A DNA stretch of 64,000 nt from positions 2,182,001 through 2,246,000 of the forward strand of contig JANTQA010000042.1 in the NCBI GenBank assembly GCA_027625915.1. The letters are read 5' to 3'. The translations under genes were made by a program, and so were the position numbers. This DNA comes from Anaeramoeba flamelloides. Taxonomy: Eukaryota > Metamonada > Anaeramoebidae. This document shows, piece after piece, positions 46,987-58,604 of the stretch. Below the pieces are notes generated by a model, which saw nothing but the letters and a program-made list of their open reading frames with translations, was not told where the DNA came from and ran no database searches. The stretch's first letter is position 1, and every line of letters begins with the position of its first letter.

Positions 46987-47900
46987 ATGCTTTCTACATT
47001 TTTAAAACAACCAATTGGACAAGAACGACTTGTGTCTTCTTTAGTTACAAAAAGGTTCTATGGGGGATTAAACGACAACAATCGAATTTTCACCAATTTA
47101 TACGGAGATTATGATTCGTCTGTCACAGGCGCAATGAAAAGAGGCGATTGGCAACAAACAAAGAACATCATTTCCAAAGGAAAGGAATGGATCATCAGCG
47201 AAATCAAAAAATCTGGCATCAGGGGAAGAGGTGGCGCAGGATTCCCAACAGGCTTAAAATGGTCCTTCATGCCAAAAAACGATCCAAGACCATCCTATCT
47301 TGTTATTAACGCAGACGAAGGAGAGCCAGGTACCTGTAAAGATCGTCAAATTTTATTGAACGATCCACAAAAATTGGTTGAAGGTTGTCTTTTGTCTGGA
47401 TACGCTCTTGGCGCAAAGGCTTCATACATCTACGTAAGAGGCGAATTTAAAAAAGAAATTGCCAGCTTACAAAGCGCCATTGACCAAGCCTATGAACATA
47501 ACCTCATCGGTAAAAACGCATGTGGCTCTGGCTATGACTTTGACATCCACGTTCATCCTGGCGCTGGTGCTTACGTTTGTGGTGAAGAAACAGCACTTAT
47601 TGAAAGTCTTGAAGGATCTACAGGTAACTATTTTGAAATTTGTCTTTTTATTTTTTTTTTTTTTTATGTTCCCGATATTTATTTTTCTTTTTATTTTTTT
47701 TTTTTTTTTTTTCATTCACTCTTCAAAAAAAAAAATTTTTTGTTTGTTGAAAAAAGCAATAGTTGATCTGAAAAATAGAACAAATACCTTTTTTCCATTT
47801 TAACTTGGTCTTTTTTTCCTTTGCTTTTATTTTCTTAAAATATTTTTTTTTTTTTCAAAAATTTTTGTCTTTATTCTATGCACATCACCAACTAAACCAC

Positions 47901-47935
<35 letters not shown>

Positions 47936-48813
47936 ATTATTTCTAACTTGATTTTAATTTGAATTCTGATGTATTTTGGGCCACTTTCACAAAATTCAAT
48001 CAAACAAAAATCCCAAATTTACCAACACCCATCACAAAAATTTACAAACCAACATTAAAAACACATCAACAATAATCTAATTGCATCTTCTTCTCTTAAA
48101 CTTTGTCTCAAAAAGGAAAACCAAGAATCAAACCACCCTTCCCACCACAATTTGGTTTATGGGGATGCCCAACAAATGTAAATAATGTTGAAACAATTTC
48201 CAGTTGTCCAACAATCCTTCGAAGAGGTTCATCATGGTACAATTCATTTGGAAGGAAAAACAATCATGGAACAAAAATTTTTTCAATTTCTGGGCATGTT
48301 AACAATCCTTGTGTCGTTGAAGAAGAAATGAGTATTCCATTAAAAACCTTAATTGAAAAACACGCTGGAGGTGTTAGAGGAGGATGGGACAATTTACTTG
48401 CCGTCATTCCAGGTGGATCCTCATGTCCAGTCTTACCAAAAAACATTTGTGACAATGTTTTGATGGACTACGATGATCTTGAAAAAAATAACAGTTCCTT
48501 TGGTACAGGCGCAATCATTGTCATGGACAAATCAACAGATATTATCAAATCCATTGCCAGATTATCCAAATTTTACGCCCATGAAAGTTGTGGTCAATGT
48601 ACACCATGTAGAGAAGGTACAATCTGGGTCAAATCATTAATGGATAAAATCGTCGAAGGTAAAGGTACAAAAAAAGATCTCAAATTACTTGAAAGCTTAA
48701 TTACCGCAGTTAAAGGAAATACCATTTGTGCTTTAGGTGACGCTGCTGTCTTGCCAATTGAAGGTTTACTCAGACATTTCAGAAAAGAAGTCGAACTCAG
48801 ATTAATTGACTAA
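46987..48813 (+). CDS. NADH dehydrogenase 51 kDa subunit (NuoF/NDUFV1 type)
   Basis: Exons 46987-47623 and 48116-48813, joined over a 492 nt GTAACT...AAAAAG intron as '[18 protein letters not shown]', give 444 residues. This flavoprotein oxidises NADH through FMN and an Fe-S cluster in complex I; in anaerobic protists it often survives in hydrogenosomes with its 24 kDa partner. Visible motifs: NADH-binding '[13 protein letters not shown]' (80-92), '[13 protein letters not shown]', FMN-binding '[19 protein letters not shown]', and the 4Fe-4S ligands C371, C374, C377 in '[12 protein letters not shown]' with C417 in 'TICALGDAA'. All key residues are present. The first ~25 residues ([20 protein letters not shown] then TKRF) look like an organelle presequence. 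I chose this ATG because the upstream in-frame one adds only a poly-Phe stretch. Whether it works in a mitochondrion or a hydrogenosome is inference. Confidence 0.95.
47624..48115 (+). other. 492 nt intron of the NuoF gene
   Basis: GTAACT donor and AAAAAG acceptor, very rich in T runs (including about 30 T at 47905-47930). The join restores the family sequence exactly. Confidence 0.85.
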
Positions 48814-50230
48814 TTTATAATATCTTAAGATTATTTTTTTTTTTTATTTATTAATTTTTTTTTAATATTTATTAGTTTTTTTACAGATCTTTCTCCATTT
48901 TTTTTTTTTTTGATTTTAATCATTAGATTCAAATTGTCTTTGTTTTAGTAAAATTAGAGTTGGATCATTAAAATTTGGTACTAGTTAGTAAAAATTTCAG
49001 TTCAAAACGGAAATTTTTTTTTAATAAACCTAATCTTTTTTTATTTTATTTTTTTTTTTTTTTTTTTAAAAAATGTTTCTTTTTGTTTCTTGTTGATTTT
49101 TATTTTCAAAAAGCACAATCTCGAATAAAAATATTTCAAAATTATTACAAGTGTAGATCAGAATCTTTTTTTTTTTTAATCCTCGTTGTAAGACAAAATA
49201 AAATACACCGAATTAATTCTACAATGGTAGTTAAAGGAAAATATATTTCAATATTTTTCTACTCATTTTATTCTTTGGTTAATTTCCAAACCCAAATAGT
49301 AAAATCTGGTTGAGTTATATAAGTTAAATAGAATCAAACAATTAAATTAAACCAAAATATCAATAAAAATGTTCAATTTTATTAATTATGGATTTATTTT
49401 CAATCATTTGTTAATTGAATTTGTATTATTAGATTGTTTTTATTGGATATAAAATTAGTTTTAAGCGTTTAACAATTGCTTTTATTATTGATTGAAGGTT
49501 TCAAATTGGATTTATTTTTCTTGATTTGTGTAAAATAAAAAGAATACCGTATCAATATTGTTAATTTTTTATATCATTCTACAATTAAAAAAGTATTTGG
49601 TTTTTTTTATGTTAAAGTGGGTTAAATAAGCAATATATATATTATTTTTACAAAAAAAAATAAACACAAAGCTGTATAAATTAAAGCCAAAAATTATGTT
49701 CTACATTTTGGATAATTGTGAGTATATATTATAGATGGTAGTTTTGGTTAAATTGGTTTTCTTTGAATTTGTGGTAAAATCGGAATGTTAATATCTTACC
49801 TTGTATTTATTTTTGTTGGTTATTTGTGAGATCAAAAAAATCTATTTCAAAAATAATATCATTCTCAAAAGTAAAAGATACACAAGACATTAATTTTATA
49901 TATATATATATATTAAAACTTGGGATAAAATGGTCTTTAAATTATCATGTTTTGATTTTTTTTTAATTTAATAATTAAATACTCAAGAAAAATAATAATA
50001 AATTTATTCTTATTTCCAGAATCAATGCAATACAAAGCAGTATTGATGAATTTGTTGATATGAAAATTTTGGTTATAAATATCTTGGTGGTTAGATATGA
50101 TAAACTAATATTGGTGGATTTTGTTAATTTAAATAAACTCCTTTTTAACCTTATAATAATCTTTCACAATTTTTTTTTTCGATCAAATTAAGTAGATTCA
50201 CAAGTCGAAAAACTGGTGTATTAATATTTT
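48814..50230. other. Intergenic, nothing recognised
   Basis: AT-rich DNA after the NuoF stop with a short (TA)n tract at 49.9 kb. A stretch after 'ttatttccag' (50027) stays open for about 50 codons but matches nothing known. Confidence 0.4.
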
Positions 50231-50232
50231 AC

Positions 50233-50407
50233 ATTTTTTTACTAAATTTGCTATTTTTCCAAAAACTATAAAAATTTTCATATCCGCCCGGTGGGAGATA
50301 TTTTTTGTCAACAAATCTGGGGGTTCTAATCGCAAAAAATATCTCCCGCAGGGGCGGATATGAAAAGTTTTATATTTTTTGGAAAAATAGCAAATTTAGT
50401 AAAAAAA
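50233..50407. mobile_element. Hairpin element with GC-rich inner arms
   Basis: The outer arms 'tactaaatttgctatttttc' and inverse, and the inner arms 'catatccgccc' / 'gggcggatatg' plus 'gggagatattttttg' / 'caaaaaatatctccc', pair over about 75 bp each side. The loop is about 25 bp. The inner GC-rich part is unlike the surroundings. Confidence 0.7.
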
Positions 50408-50675
50408 CTTAAAATATTCAGATATCACTTTTTCGACATGTGTTGTGTAATTAGAAATAATATCAGAAAAATAATGTTAAAATGTCAAAAAAAAAAAAAA
50501 AAATGATAAATATATGTTTCATAATAATTATTCCCGGGTTGAAATTGAAGTGCAATGTAGTTATACATTGAATATTATTCAGTATGTATAGAATTTTGAA
50601 ATTTTGGTTAATTTTAAAGAAATCTTAAAATATACAAAACATCCCTTATAAAAAATGTAACTCACCTTCAATAAT

Positions 50676-50707
<32 letters not shown>

Positions 50708-50739
50708 ATTATATATCCTTTGATATTCTAGAAATTACT

Positions 50740-51150
50740 GATAATGAAAAGGTGATTAATAATTCACTTTTAAATGATACTAAACATATAAAAAACCTAA
50801 TAGTTTAAAAAACTAAAAATAAAAATAAAATTAAAAACTTAAAACAGGAAAATCACGATTTTAGAAATGAGCCTTACGGATTTTTTATTACTGAACTTTG
50901 ACTGAAAAAAGTTTAAAAAGAATTTTTTTTGCTAATCATTAAATTCATTTTAAAAGTAGTTACATCATCTAAATTTTCTAAATTTATTTGTATTTTCCAA
51001 AGATCTTTTTTTTTTTCAAATGATCTTTTAAAAAAAAAAAGAAATAACAAAAAGAAAAACAAAAATTTGAAAAAGAAAAAAACCAAAATTTGCAAAATAA
51101 ACAAAAATTTTACAAAATTAGTAAAAATGGTTTAGATCTCAAAATTGAAT
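50740..51150 (+). repeat. Dispersed repeat, partner of 41540-42015
   Basis: Matches 41.5-42.0 kb in order ('ggattttttattactgaact', 'taaattcattttaaaag', A-rich tail). The sequence before it ('gtaactcaccttcaataata') also matches 40.19-40.22 kb, so the family may be longer, with the 40.26 kb hairpin region inside or beside it. Confidence 0.6.
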
Positions 51151-51344
51151 TTTTTTTGTGGGGGTAGCTACACCATAAGAAATGATTAAAATTTGTGAGA
51201 GATGAGATAAGAGTATTTTATTTGTGTGGCGTGTGATCGTAGATTCTTTAAAAATTTTTTTAAAAAAATTATTGGATATTTTTTTTTAGTCAAGTTAAAC
51301 AATAAATAAAAAGAGATTTATATTGATAAAATAGGTTTTTTTTT

Positions 51345-52450
51345 TTTTTATGGAAATAAACTTAATTCCAAAAATTTTGGCACAGTTTAAACAGTCGAAA
51401 GAATAGCAATACCATACTTTGCATTCAATTTGGAAATAATTTTGGTTTTACAAACTATTTCATTTTTTGTCTTTTTTGTTTTGGTTTTCATTTCTCTTTT
51501 TCGCGTTACGAAATATGTTTAGTTAGATCTGGGATTGTTTTTCGATATTTGATAGAATGTAAGTGTTGAGTTTGTTAAATTGAAAAATCACATACAATTG
51601 ATCTATTGTATATTATCATTTGATCGATCAACAATTGTTGGTTTGATTTTAGCAAATTTATCAATGTATTTTTTATTTAGATCGTTTCCCTATTTTTAAC
51701 ACACTGGTTATTAATTTTTGGTTTTATATTGTTTTCTTTTATTTGGATTCAAATGATTACTTATAAAAACATTAAGGTTTACAATCCCTGAAACTGGAAA
51801 AAAGATTATCTTGTATTGGGTGTGTCAACTTGTTATTTTGGTTCTTAGCTGATCGATCCACAACTAAGTTTGGATCGTATATGTGGTTGAAAAAGGCTAT
51901 TTTTGTCATTTTATTTTTTTTTTTTCCGAAATCCGAATTGATGAGTCTAAGATTAATTAATTGGGAGATATTTAATTAGTAATTGAGTTTTTTGTTTTCT
52001 ATGTTAAAATTTTTATTTACGCTTTGTATTATTTGATGCTTGTAAAAAAAATTTTTTTAGTTTACTCCTAACACTGTAAAAGGGAAATGATAATTTCAAT
52101 TGACAACCCAAAAATTAACACTTTCAATTCAATACCTTCAAATCAATTAATCTTAGACTCATCAATCTGGATTTCGGAAAAAAAAAAATAAAATGACAAA
52201 AATAGCCTTTTTCAACCACATATACGATCCAAACTTAGTTGTGGATCGATCAGCTAAGAACCAAAATAACAAGTTGACACACCCAATACAAGATAATCTT
52301 TTTTCCAGTTTCAGGGATTGTAAACCTTAATACTGGGTAACTTAAAAATGGTTTTATATTATGTTTGGAAAAAATAATAAATTGGGTTTTTGTTTGCCTA
52401 TTTTTGATTTTCAGATGTGTCCAAATTTTATGGAACGGGGTAAAGTTTTT
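51345..52450 (+). repeat. Dispersed repeat, filled copy (partner of 33270-33800)
   Basis: Left part 51345-51774 and right part 52328-52450 align with 33.27-33.80 kb and are separated by the 553 bp hairpin element. Confidence 0.7.
51775..52327. mobile_element. 553 bp hairpin element with TA target duplication
   Basis: Arms of about 180 bp are almost identical inverses: AGGTTTACAATCCCTGAAAC at the left and its complement at the right. Differences are a few substitutions and T/A run lengths. TA stands on both sides, while the empty counterpart at 33.69 kb has a single TA ('cattaatactg'). No transposase frame. This fits a Tc1/mariner-derived foldback MITE of recent age. Confidence 0.85.
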
Positions 52451-53456
52451 TTTTGGGGGAGAAGATTAATTTAAGATTCTTAGAATAAAACTTATAGCTA
52501 TTCTGTGGATTAAAATTTGATGAAATATAATCATATTCACTTCTCCAATTCCACCAAATCCAACAATTTAAAACCCTAACCAGAAATGTTTTGGGATAAT
52601 TATTATTTTTTGGAATCCTTCTAGCTATTTAAGTCCCATTCATATTTTCTTTTGTGATTCTCTCGATTGTAGTGTTGTTGTTCTTTTTAAACTAAAGCCA
52701 TTAATCCCAAATGTCACTGATAAAAAAATCTTTCTAATTGCTTTATCTTGTCTTGATTTAAAATTCAAAAATGATGAAAAAATAAAAAATGGAAAAAATA
52801 AATGCCACAATAGAATATTGAGATAAGGATAAAAGATAAGTTATTCAACATTTGAAATACTATTTTTTACAATTCAACTCAACATTCTATTGTGGTAATT
52901 TCTTTGAGACTTGGGAAAAATAAATTAAAAAAATCTAATGAATGAAGTACTTTAAATAATAAAAATCAATGAGGTACAAACCAAAGTAAAAAATGTTATT
53001 TTCTGATCTTTTTCATAATGACAAAAAAGTAAAAAATTTTCCTTTACTGTGGCTACTCCCTTTAATCCAATAAAATTTCAATTTTTTAATGATTAAAACC
53101 AGTACAAATAAATAATTTTCTCTCTTGGCCAAATTGGGAACTCTAATGGTTTATTTTAATTCTTTTCTAAAGTTTTTTAGAAAAGTTGAATGAAAATTTC
53201 GATCTTTTTTCTGTACAATTAACAGTAGATTGGAAACGGTTTGTAATCTCGTCTCTATCTATTTTTTTGTTTTTTCATCAACACTAGATGTATTTTTGAA
53301 ATCAAAAGTAATGTTAGAGTAGGTTATTTAAATTCACACAAGCTTAAAATTTCCACTTACTAATTAATTTCCATGTGATCCGAAAGTTATTTTGTTTACT
53401 TAGCTGTGTTTTTTTTTGATTTTTATTTTTAAAAGTTCCTTCTTTTAAAATAATGT

Positions 53457-54441
53457 CTCCAATTTTTTTCACCCACAAAATAAAATTTCCCAACAGAATG
53501 TCTTGCTGAATTGTCTCATCTCCTTGACGAATTCTTCAATTTCCGAAATTTTATTCCTGTCTCAACCTCCAATTCAAAGATTTTTTAGTAATTGTAAAAA
53601 ATTTTATTAGTAATTTTAGATTAAAAACTGAAAGAAGAAAAATCAGTTAAATACCTCCAAAGAATAAAAAGTTGTTTTGTGATATTCTTCGTATGGTGTA
53701 AAGGGTTGGAATGTTGGACATGATTGTCATTAAACACTTTCTGTCTCTAACTAAATATTAATTTTGAAGATCTTGTTTTTAAAAAAAAAGGAAGAAAGCT
53801 TGAAAACAAAATATTTTGTATTTCAATACCATTAATCCAACCCATAATCTTGAGGGAATTCCAAAGTGATCGAGAAAAATGACCAAAAAGCTTGAAAATT
53901 AAGAACCTTTGATAAAAACGTTTTTTGCAAAGTGATTTGTTTTTTGTTGATACACCAAAATTCCTTGGTTATTTCCAATACTATTTTTTTCGATTCAGTT
54001 TTGGAATTAAATTGACATTTTTTCATGAAAGTCTTTTTATGAGAAACCATCTTAAAGAGCAATTCCATCTTCTATTGAATTCAATAATGTTTCTTTGATT
54101 CTTAGATTTATTATTTTACAAGGAACTGAACTTTGGGAAAAAATTCGGTTTCTATTTGTCAAAAATGTTTTGATCGAATTTTTAAGAAAATAACCACCAA
54201 ATTCAAACTCAAACAGCGACTGAGATTCTTGAAAATCGGCTTATATTGTTGATTTGTCACCTAAACAATTTGACAATTAGAGGTTTATCCAACTTCTTTT
54301 CCAGAATTAGTAAAATATTTATTACACGAAACTTTGAATAAGCAGAAGCCCAAAATAAGTGGAAAAATTTTACTCGAATTCGAGCCCTTTAATCGATTTT
54401 TAAACTTCGTTATTGGTGGCCTTTTTTTTTCTTCTGTGAGA
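53457..54441. other. Coding-like patch, unresolved
   Basis: Composition and codon-like texture differ from the surroundings. On + after 'ttcccaacag' comes 'CLAELSHLLDEFFNFRNFIP' (53.5 kb), and after 'cttcttttccag' comes 'ELVKYLLHETLNKQKPKISG' then 'KILLEFEPFNRFLNF' (54.3 kb). On - there is a 78-codon frame (54068-53832) and 'DETIQQDILLGNFILWVKK'. These cannot be assembled into one clear gene. An unknown gene, a relic or chance are all possible. Confidence 0.3.
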
Positions 54442-54815
54442 TTAAAGATGAGGAGATAATTGTCAAAAAAAAGAAAGAATTACAAAAAAATTACAAAAAA
54501 ATTACAAAAAAAAAGCAAGATCATTGGTTTTGATAAACCAAAATTAGATCTGATTTATATTTTCTTTTCAAGTTTTTTTGGTTCCAAATTTGTTTTTTCT
54601 TTTGGATAGTTTTTTTAATAAAAATGGATTGATGAAATCCTCAGATCTGATGATTTCTTTTGACAAGTATTTGATTGACTTTTAAGCAAGTTTTGACAGT
54701 TTAGATTCATTTTTTTTATAAATTAATTTCTTTTAAAGGTTTGTATTTTTCTGAATAAATGTTTTTTCTTTTTAAATATTTTTTTTTCTCCTTTTTTTTC
54801 TTTTTTTTTTTCGTT

Positions 54816-54846
<31 letters not shown>

Positions 54847-55063
54847 ATTTTAATTATTTCAAATTGTTTTTTGTTGACATTTTTTTTTTCTTTTTTCTTC
54901 ACCTTCCCATTCTATCTTTTTATATATTAATTTTTTTTTTTTTTGTTAAAAAAAATACTTTTTGTGCTTTAAAATCATAATTAAATTTTTTTATTTTTTT
55001 TTTCTCCTCTTTTTCATTTTGTTTTTTTTACACTAATTTTTTTTTAACCAAAAGCTTATAATA

Positions 55064-55441
55064 ATGTCTTGGGAATCTTACGTTGCAACCTCACTTGTTG
55101 GATCTGGTCATGTTAGCATGGGCGCAATTACTGGATTTGATGGTGGCGTCTGGGCTCAAACCAAAGGAATGAACCTCAAAAAAGAAGAAGCCAAAAAGAT
55201 CTACGCAGGATTTGACGATCAAAGCAGCCTCTTCGAAACTGGTATCGTAATTGGCGGAATCAAATATATTTTCCTTGGTGGAGGAGAATTTCTTAAAGGA
55301 AAAAAAGGACAAGATGGTGTTATCGTCTACAAATCAAACACAGCACTCGTCATTGGTATCTACAAAGATGGTATCCAAACCGGTAACTGCTCATCTGTAT
55401 GTGGTAAATTCGCAGATTGGCTTAAAGATAATGGATATTAA
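55064..55441 (+). CDS. Profilin
   Basis: A single-exon frame of 125 residues, the usual profilin length. Profilin binds actin monomers, polyproline and phosphoinositides in the cytoplasm and controls filament growth. The N-terminal signature 'MSWESYVATSLVGSGHVSMG' (W3, Y6) with 'AAI/ITGFDGGVWA' is typical and forms part of the polyproline-binding surface. The middle 'IVIGGIKYIFLGGGE' and the C-terminal 'FADWLKDNGY' helix are also as expected. A long poly-T region precedes the gene. An AATAAA at 55617 could serve as a poly(A) signal. Confidence 0.97.
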   Translation: MSWESYVATSLVGSGHVSMGAITGFDGGVWAQTKGMNLKKEEAKKIYAGFDDQSSLFETGIVIGGIKYIFLGGGEFLKGKKGQDGVIVYKSNTALVIGIYKDGIQTGNCSSVCGKFADWLKDNGY

Positions 55442-56670
55442 ATAAATTTGGTCGAAACAAAGTTTAAAAAAATTACGGAATCAAGAAAACGGCAATTTAA
55501 AAAAAAAAAAATTTAAAAATTGATGTTATATTACATTTCACTGATCAAACAATTCTTTAAAAATTATTTTTTTCCTATAAAATTGTTCTTCTAACACAAT
55601 TTTAACGTAATTTTCAATAAAATACTTACTTCCAGTCATCTCTCAAATTTTTTTTTACATGTTTTATATTTCTTTTTTCTCTCTTTACTTTTTCTCAATA
55701 TTCAAAATTGAAATCGAATAGTGATCCAACTTTTGGTGAACATTTAATAAACATATTATGTAATTTTTCACACAGTTATAGTGAACTATCGAAATCAAAA
55801 TACTTTATAGATTTTTTCAACTTTGAACTGACAATCAGCAAGATATCATTCTCTGATATTCTTTCATATTTTTAATATTTTTCAAATACCTGAACGAAGT
55901 TTTAAAAAGACCAAAAAGGATAAAAAAAAAATTGTTTTAATAAAAGATAACATTTTGAATTTTAATTATAATTTTTGATGTTAATTAAATTAAAATATTT
56001 ATAACTTTACAAAAATCTGAAACTAAATTTATGAACAATCAAAAGCCAAAAGGGTAATAAATTGTAACCTTTTTAAAAAGTCTGTCTTGTAAAAACTTTT
56101 CGAATGAAAGTTATTGAATTTCTATCTTTATTGCAATCAAATTATGGGAAATTTCAAAAAAACCAAAATATTGACAATTAAAAAAAATAAAATAAATTTC
56201 AAAGCTTTTTTGATGTTAATTAAATTTACCCCCAAGCAAGCAAATTATCAAAAATGAAACTAAAATTATAAGATTTTAATACCTTTATTTAGTTTGATCA
56301 AATAATTAATCTTTGTGTTAATTTTTTTCTTTTCTTTTAAGTGTCGTTACCTTTCATTTTCAGGTTTTAGTTAACAATTATAAACTGGGTTAAACTTTTT
56401 TTATGTTTTTCTAACCTAGGTACCAAACCACAGTATAACAATTTAGAACAAACTTTTCCTGGAATATTTTTAATTTTTGTTATTAATAAGAATCTTGGAA
56501 TTTTAATTGTAGAACTATAAGATTCTCCCCTTCCTTATTCAAACTGTTTTCAACATAAAAAAAAACAACAAAACTAAAACAAACCTCAACTCAAAAAATT
56601 AGAATCAAATAAAAAAAATAAAATACATATTTTTATTGTAATTTAAGGGAGGAGTTTAGAATTCCTCTTG
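55442..56670. other. Intergenic, nothing recognised
   Basis: AT-rich DNA between the profilin gene and the foldback-module array. No repeat or frame could be supported. Confidence 0.5.
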
Positions 56671-56674
56671 TTTG

Positions 56675-57288
56675 CCGTAAGGTTTTTTTTAATTTGAGAA
56701 ATAAAAAGAAAATTTTTGAAATTTTCTGTTTATTTCTTAAATTAAAAAAAAAAAAAACACAGTTATTTTTTTTGGAGTTTTCTGTTTATTTAGGAAATCG
56801 ATAGATTTTTGTTAGGTTTTTATAAGTTTTCTATTTATTTGTGAAGTGTTCTAGGTTTTTTGAGGTTTTCTATTTATTTAAAAACTCAATTGATTTTCGT
56901 TAGGTTTTTTTTACTTTTTTCAAATAAACCAAAAATTTATTAAAACAATTTCTGTTTATTTGAAAAAGTAAAAAAAAAACCTAGAACACTTCACAAATAA
57001 ATAGAAAAATCAAAAAAACCTAACGAAAATAGATAGATTTTCTAAATAAATAGAAAATCTCAAAAAAACCTATAACACTTTACAGATAAAACAGAAAACA
57101 CCAAGAAAACTACCGTTAGGTTTTTTTTTTAATTTGAGAAATTAAAAGTTAATTTCAACAATTTTCTTTTATTTCTGAAAAGAAAAAAAACTTACTTTAT
57201 CTTTTCCAGAATTTTAAAAAATTGAGCAAAATATTTGATTTTTCTCCATTCTTTTGAATTCTGTAAAACCTAGACACTCTACGACATG
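56675..57288. repeat. Large foldback-module array
   Basis: Nested inverted repeats: an H hairpin at 56.68-56.75 kb, S modules ('ttaggtttttataagttttc', 'tatttgtgaagtgttctagg'), a central H-type hairpin at about 56.91-56.98 kb, then the same S modules inverted ('aacacttcacaaataaatag', 'aaaaaacctaacgaaaa'), a second H and a P palindrome. The whole block can fold on itself. It ends 'cctagacactctacgacatg' against LINE copy 3. Confidence 0.75.
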
Positions 57289-58600
57289 TGACAACACGAT
57301 CAGAGAGAAAATGATCCAAATCTTCAATGATATCTAAATTTTTATTATTTTTACACAATTGACAAAATTGGGATTTATTTTTGTTCATAAAATAAGAATA
57401 TCTATTAAGATAATTAGTATAATTTCTTAACTTTAGAATATAAGTTGACCCTTTTCACATTAAATATTTTTTTTGTCGTTAGGTTTTCCAGAATTTAAAA
57501 GAATTGAGTAAAATCATATATATATATTCTATATTCTTTTGAATTCTAGAAAATCACCGATAGCGTTTTTTAATTTGAGAAATAAAAAGAAAATTTCCGT
57601 AATTTTCTTTTTATTTCTAAAATTAAAAAAAAAAAAAACCTAGCCACTCTGTGCACTTGACGACATGAATGTTTGCTAATAAAAATCTGTATCAATATTA
57701 TTTTCAAATAATTTTGTCTAAGTGTCTTCAAGTGCCTAGCTTTTACAGAATTCAAAAGAATAGAGAAAAATCAAAGATTTTACTCAATTTTTTAAATTCT
57801 GGAAAAGCTAACGTGTTTTTTTTTATTTTAAGAAATAAACAGAAAAGTTATGAAAATTTCGGCTTATTTCTTAAAATAAAAAAAAACTTAACGACATTCC
57901 CAACTTGGACAATTTTTTAATTAATTAATTCGGTAATATTCTAATTCATATTCTAATTCTTTTAAAATTCTAGATTTCCAATTAATGTTTTCTAATTCTT
58001 TTTCTACAAAAGGAATAAGATTTATTAATTTATCAAATCTCAAAAATTTTAATTTTTGAATTAATTTAAATTTTCTCTTGTATATTGTGATTCTTGTAAA
58101 ATCAATCTTTTCTTCAGTTTTTATAGATAAATCTTGGGGGATCTGGGTTTATTAATAGTGATTCTGTAATTTTCTTATTAATCCAAATATCAATGTTTTT
58201 TCAATCAAATTCTGTAAAGTCAAATATTTCCAACTCATATAATAGTTGGCCACGTAAAACGGCTTTTGAGAATTGAATTTTTAACCCATTAGACAAATTC
58301 ATCTCTTTAGAAATATGGAGGACTTTTTCAAAAATATTAATGACCTTTTCAAAGTTGAATTTTCGATGATTTTTTTGTCTAACCAAATACCAAGATATAA
58401 AATTTCTTTTGGTATTATGTTTTTTTTTTGTTTTGTCATCATTTGGATTCATACCAAAATCTTTTATTATTTTATATATTTTAAAAAATATAACACTTTT
58501 AATTTTTTGAGTAGAAAATATTGAACAATGGCAAAATATTTACAACCCTTACCATGTTCTGTTATTAAATATACACTAGTTTTTTTTTTCTCATAATATC
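57289..58600 (-). mobile_element. LINE remnant, copy 3, split by foldback modules
   Basis: Minus strand: 58.5-58.2 kb has 'FGMNPNDDKT' (as 'FGLKPNKDKTEI' in copy 1). 58.1-57.9 kb reads 'EKIDFTRITIYKRKFKLIQ' and 'ENINWKSRILKELEYELEY'. 57.48-57.29 kb has 'QFCQLCKNNKNLDIIEDLDH', the Cys/His region of copy 2, cut off just after 'FLS'. The modules at 57473-57905 lie between the last two parts. Confidence 0.7.
57473..57905. repeat. Foldback modules inside LINE copy 3
   Basis: P palindromes at 57485-57555 and 57737-57808 and H hairpins at 57560-57640 and 57815-57895, with spacers 'actctgtgcacttgacgaca' and 'gtcttcaagtgcctag'. The boundary 'acgacattcccaacttgg' is at the same LINE position as in copy 1. 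Confidence 0.7.
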
Positions 58601-58604
58601 CCCA

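Noticed and set aside
54759-54980. 73-codon poly-Phe frame before profilin
   Set aside because: Translation of a poly-T tract.
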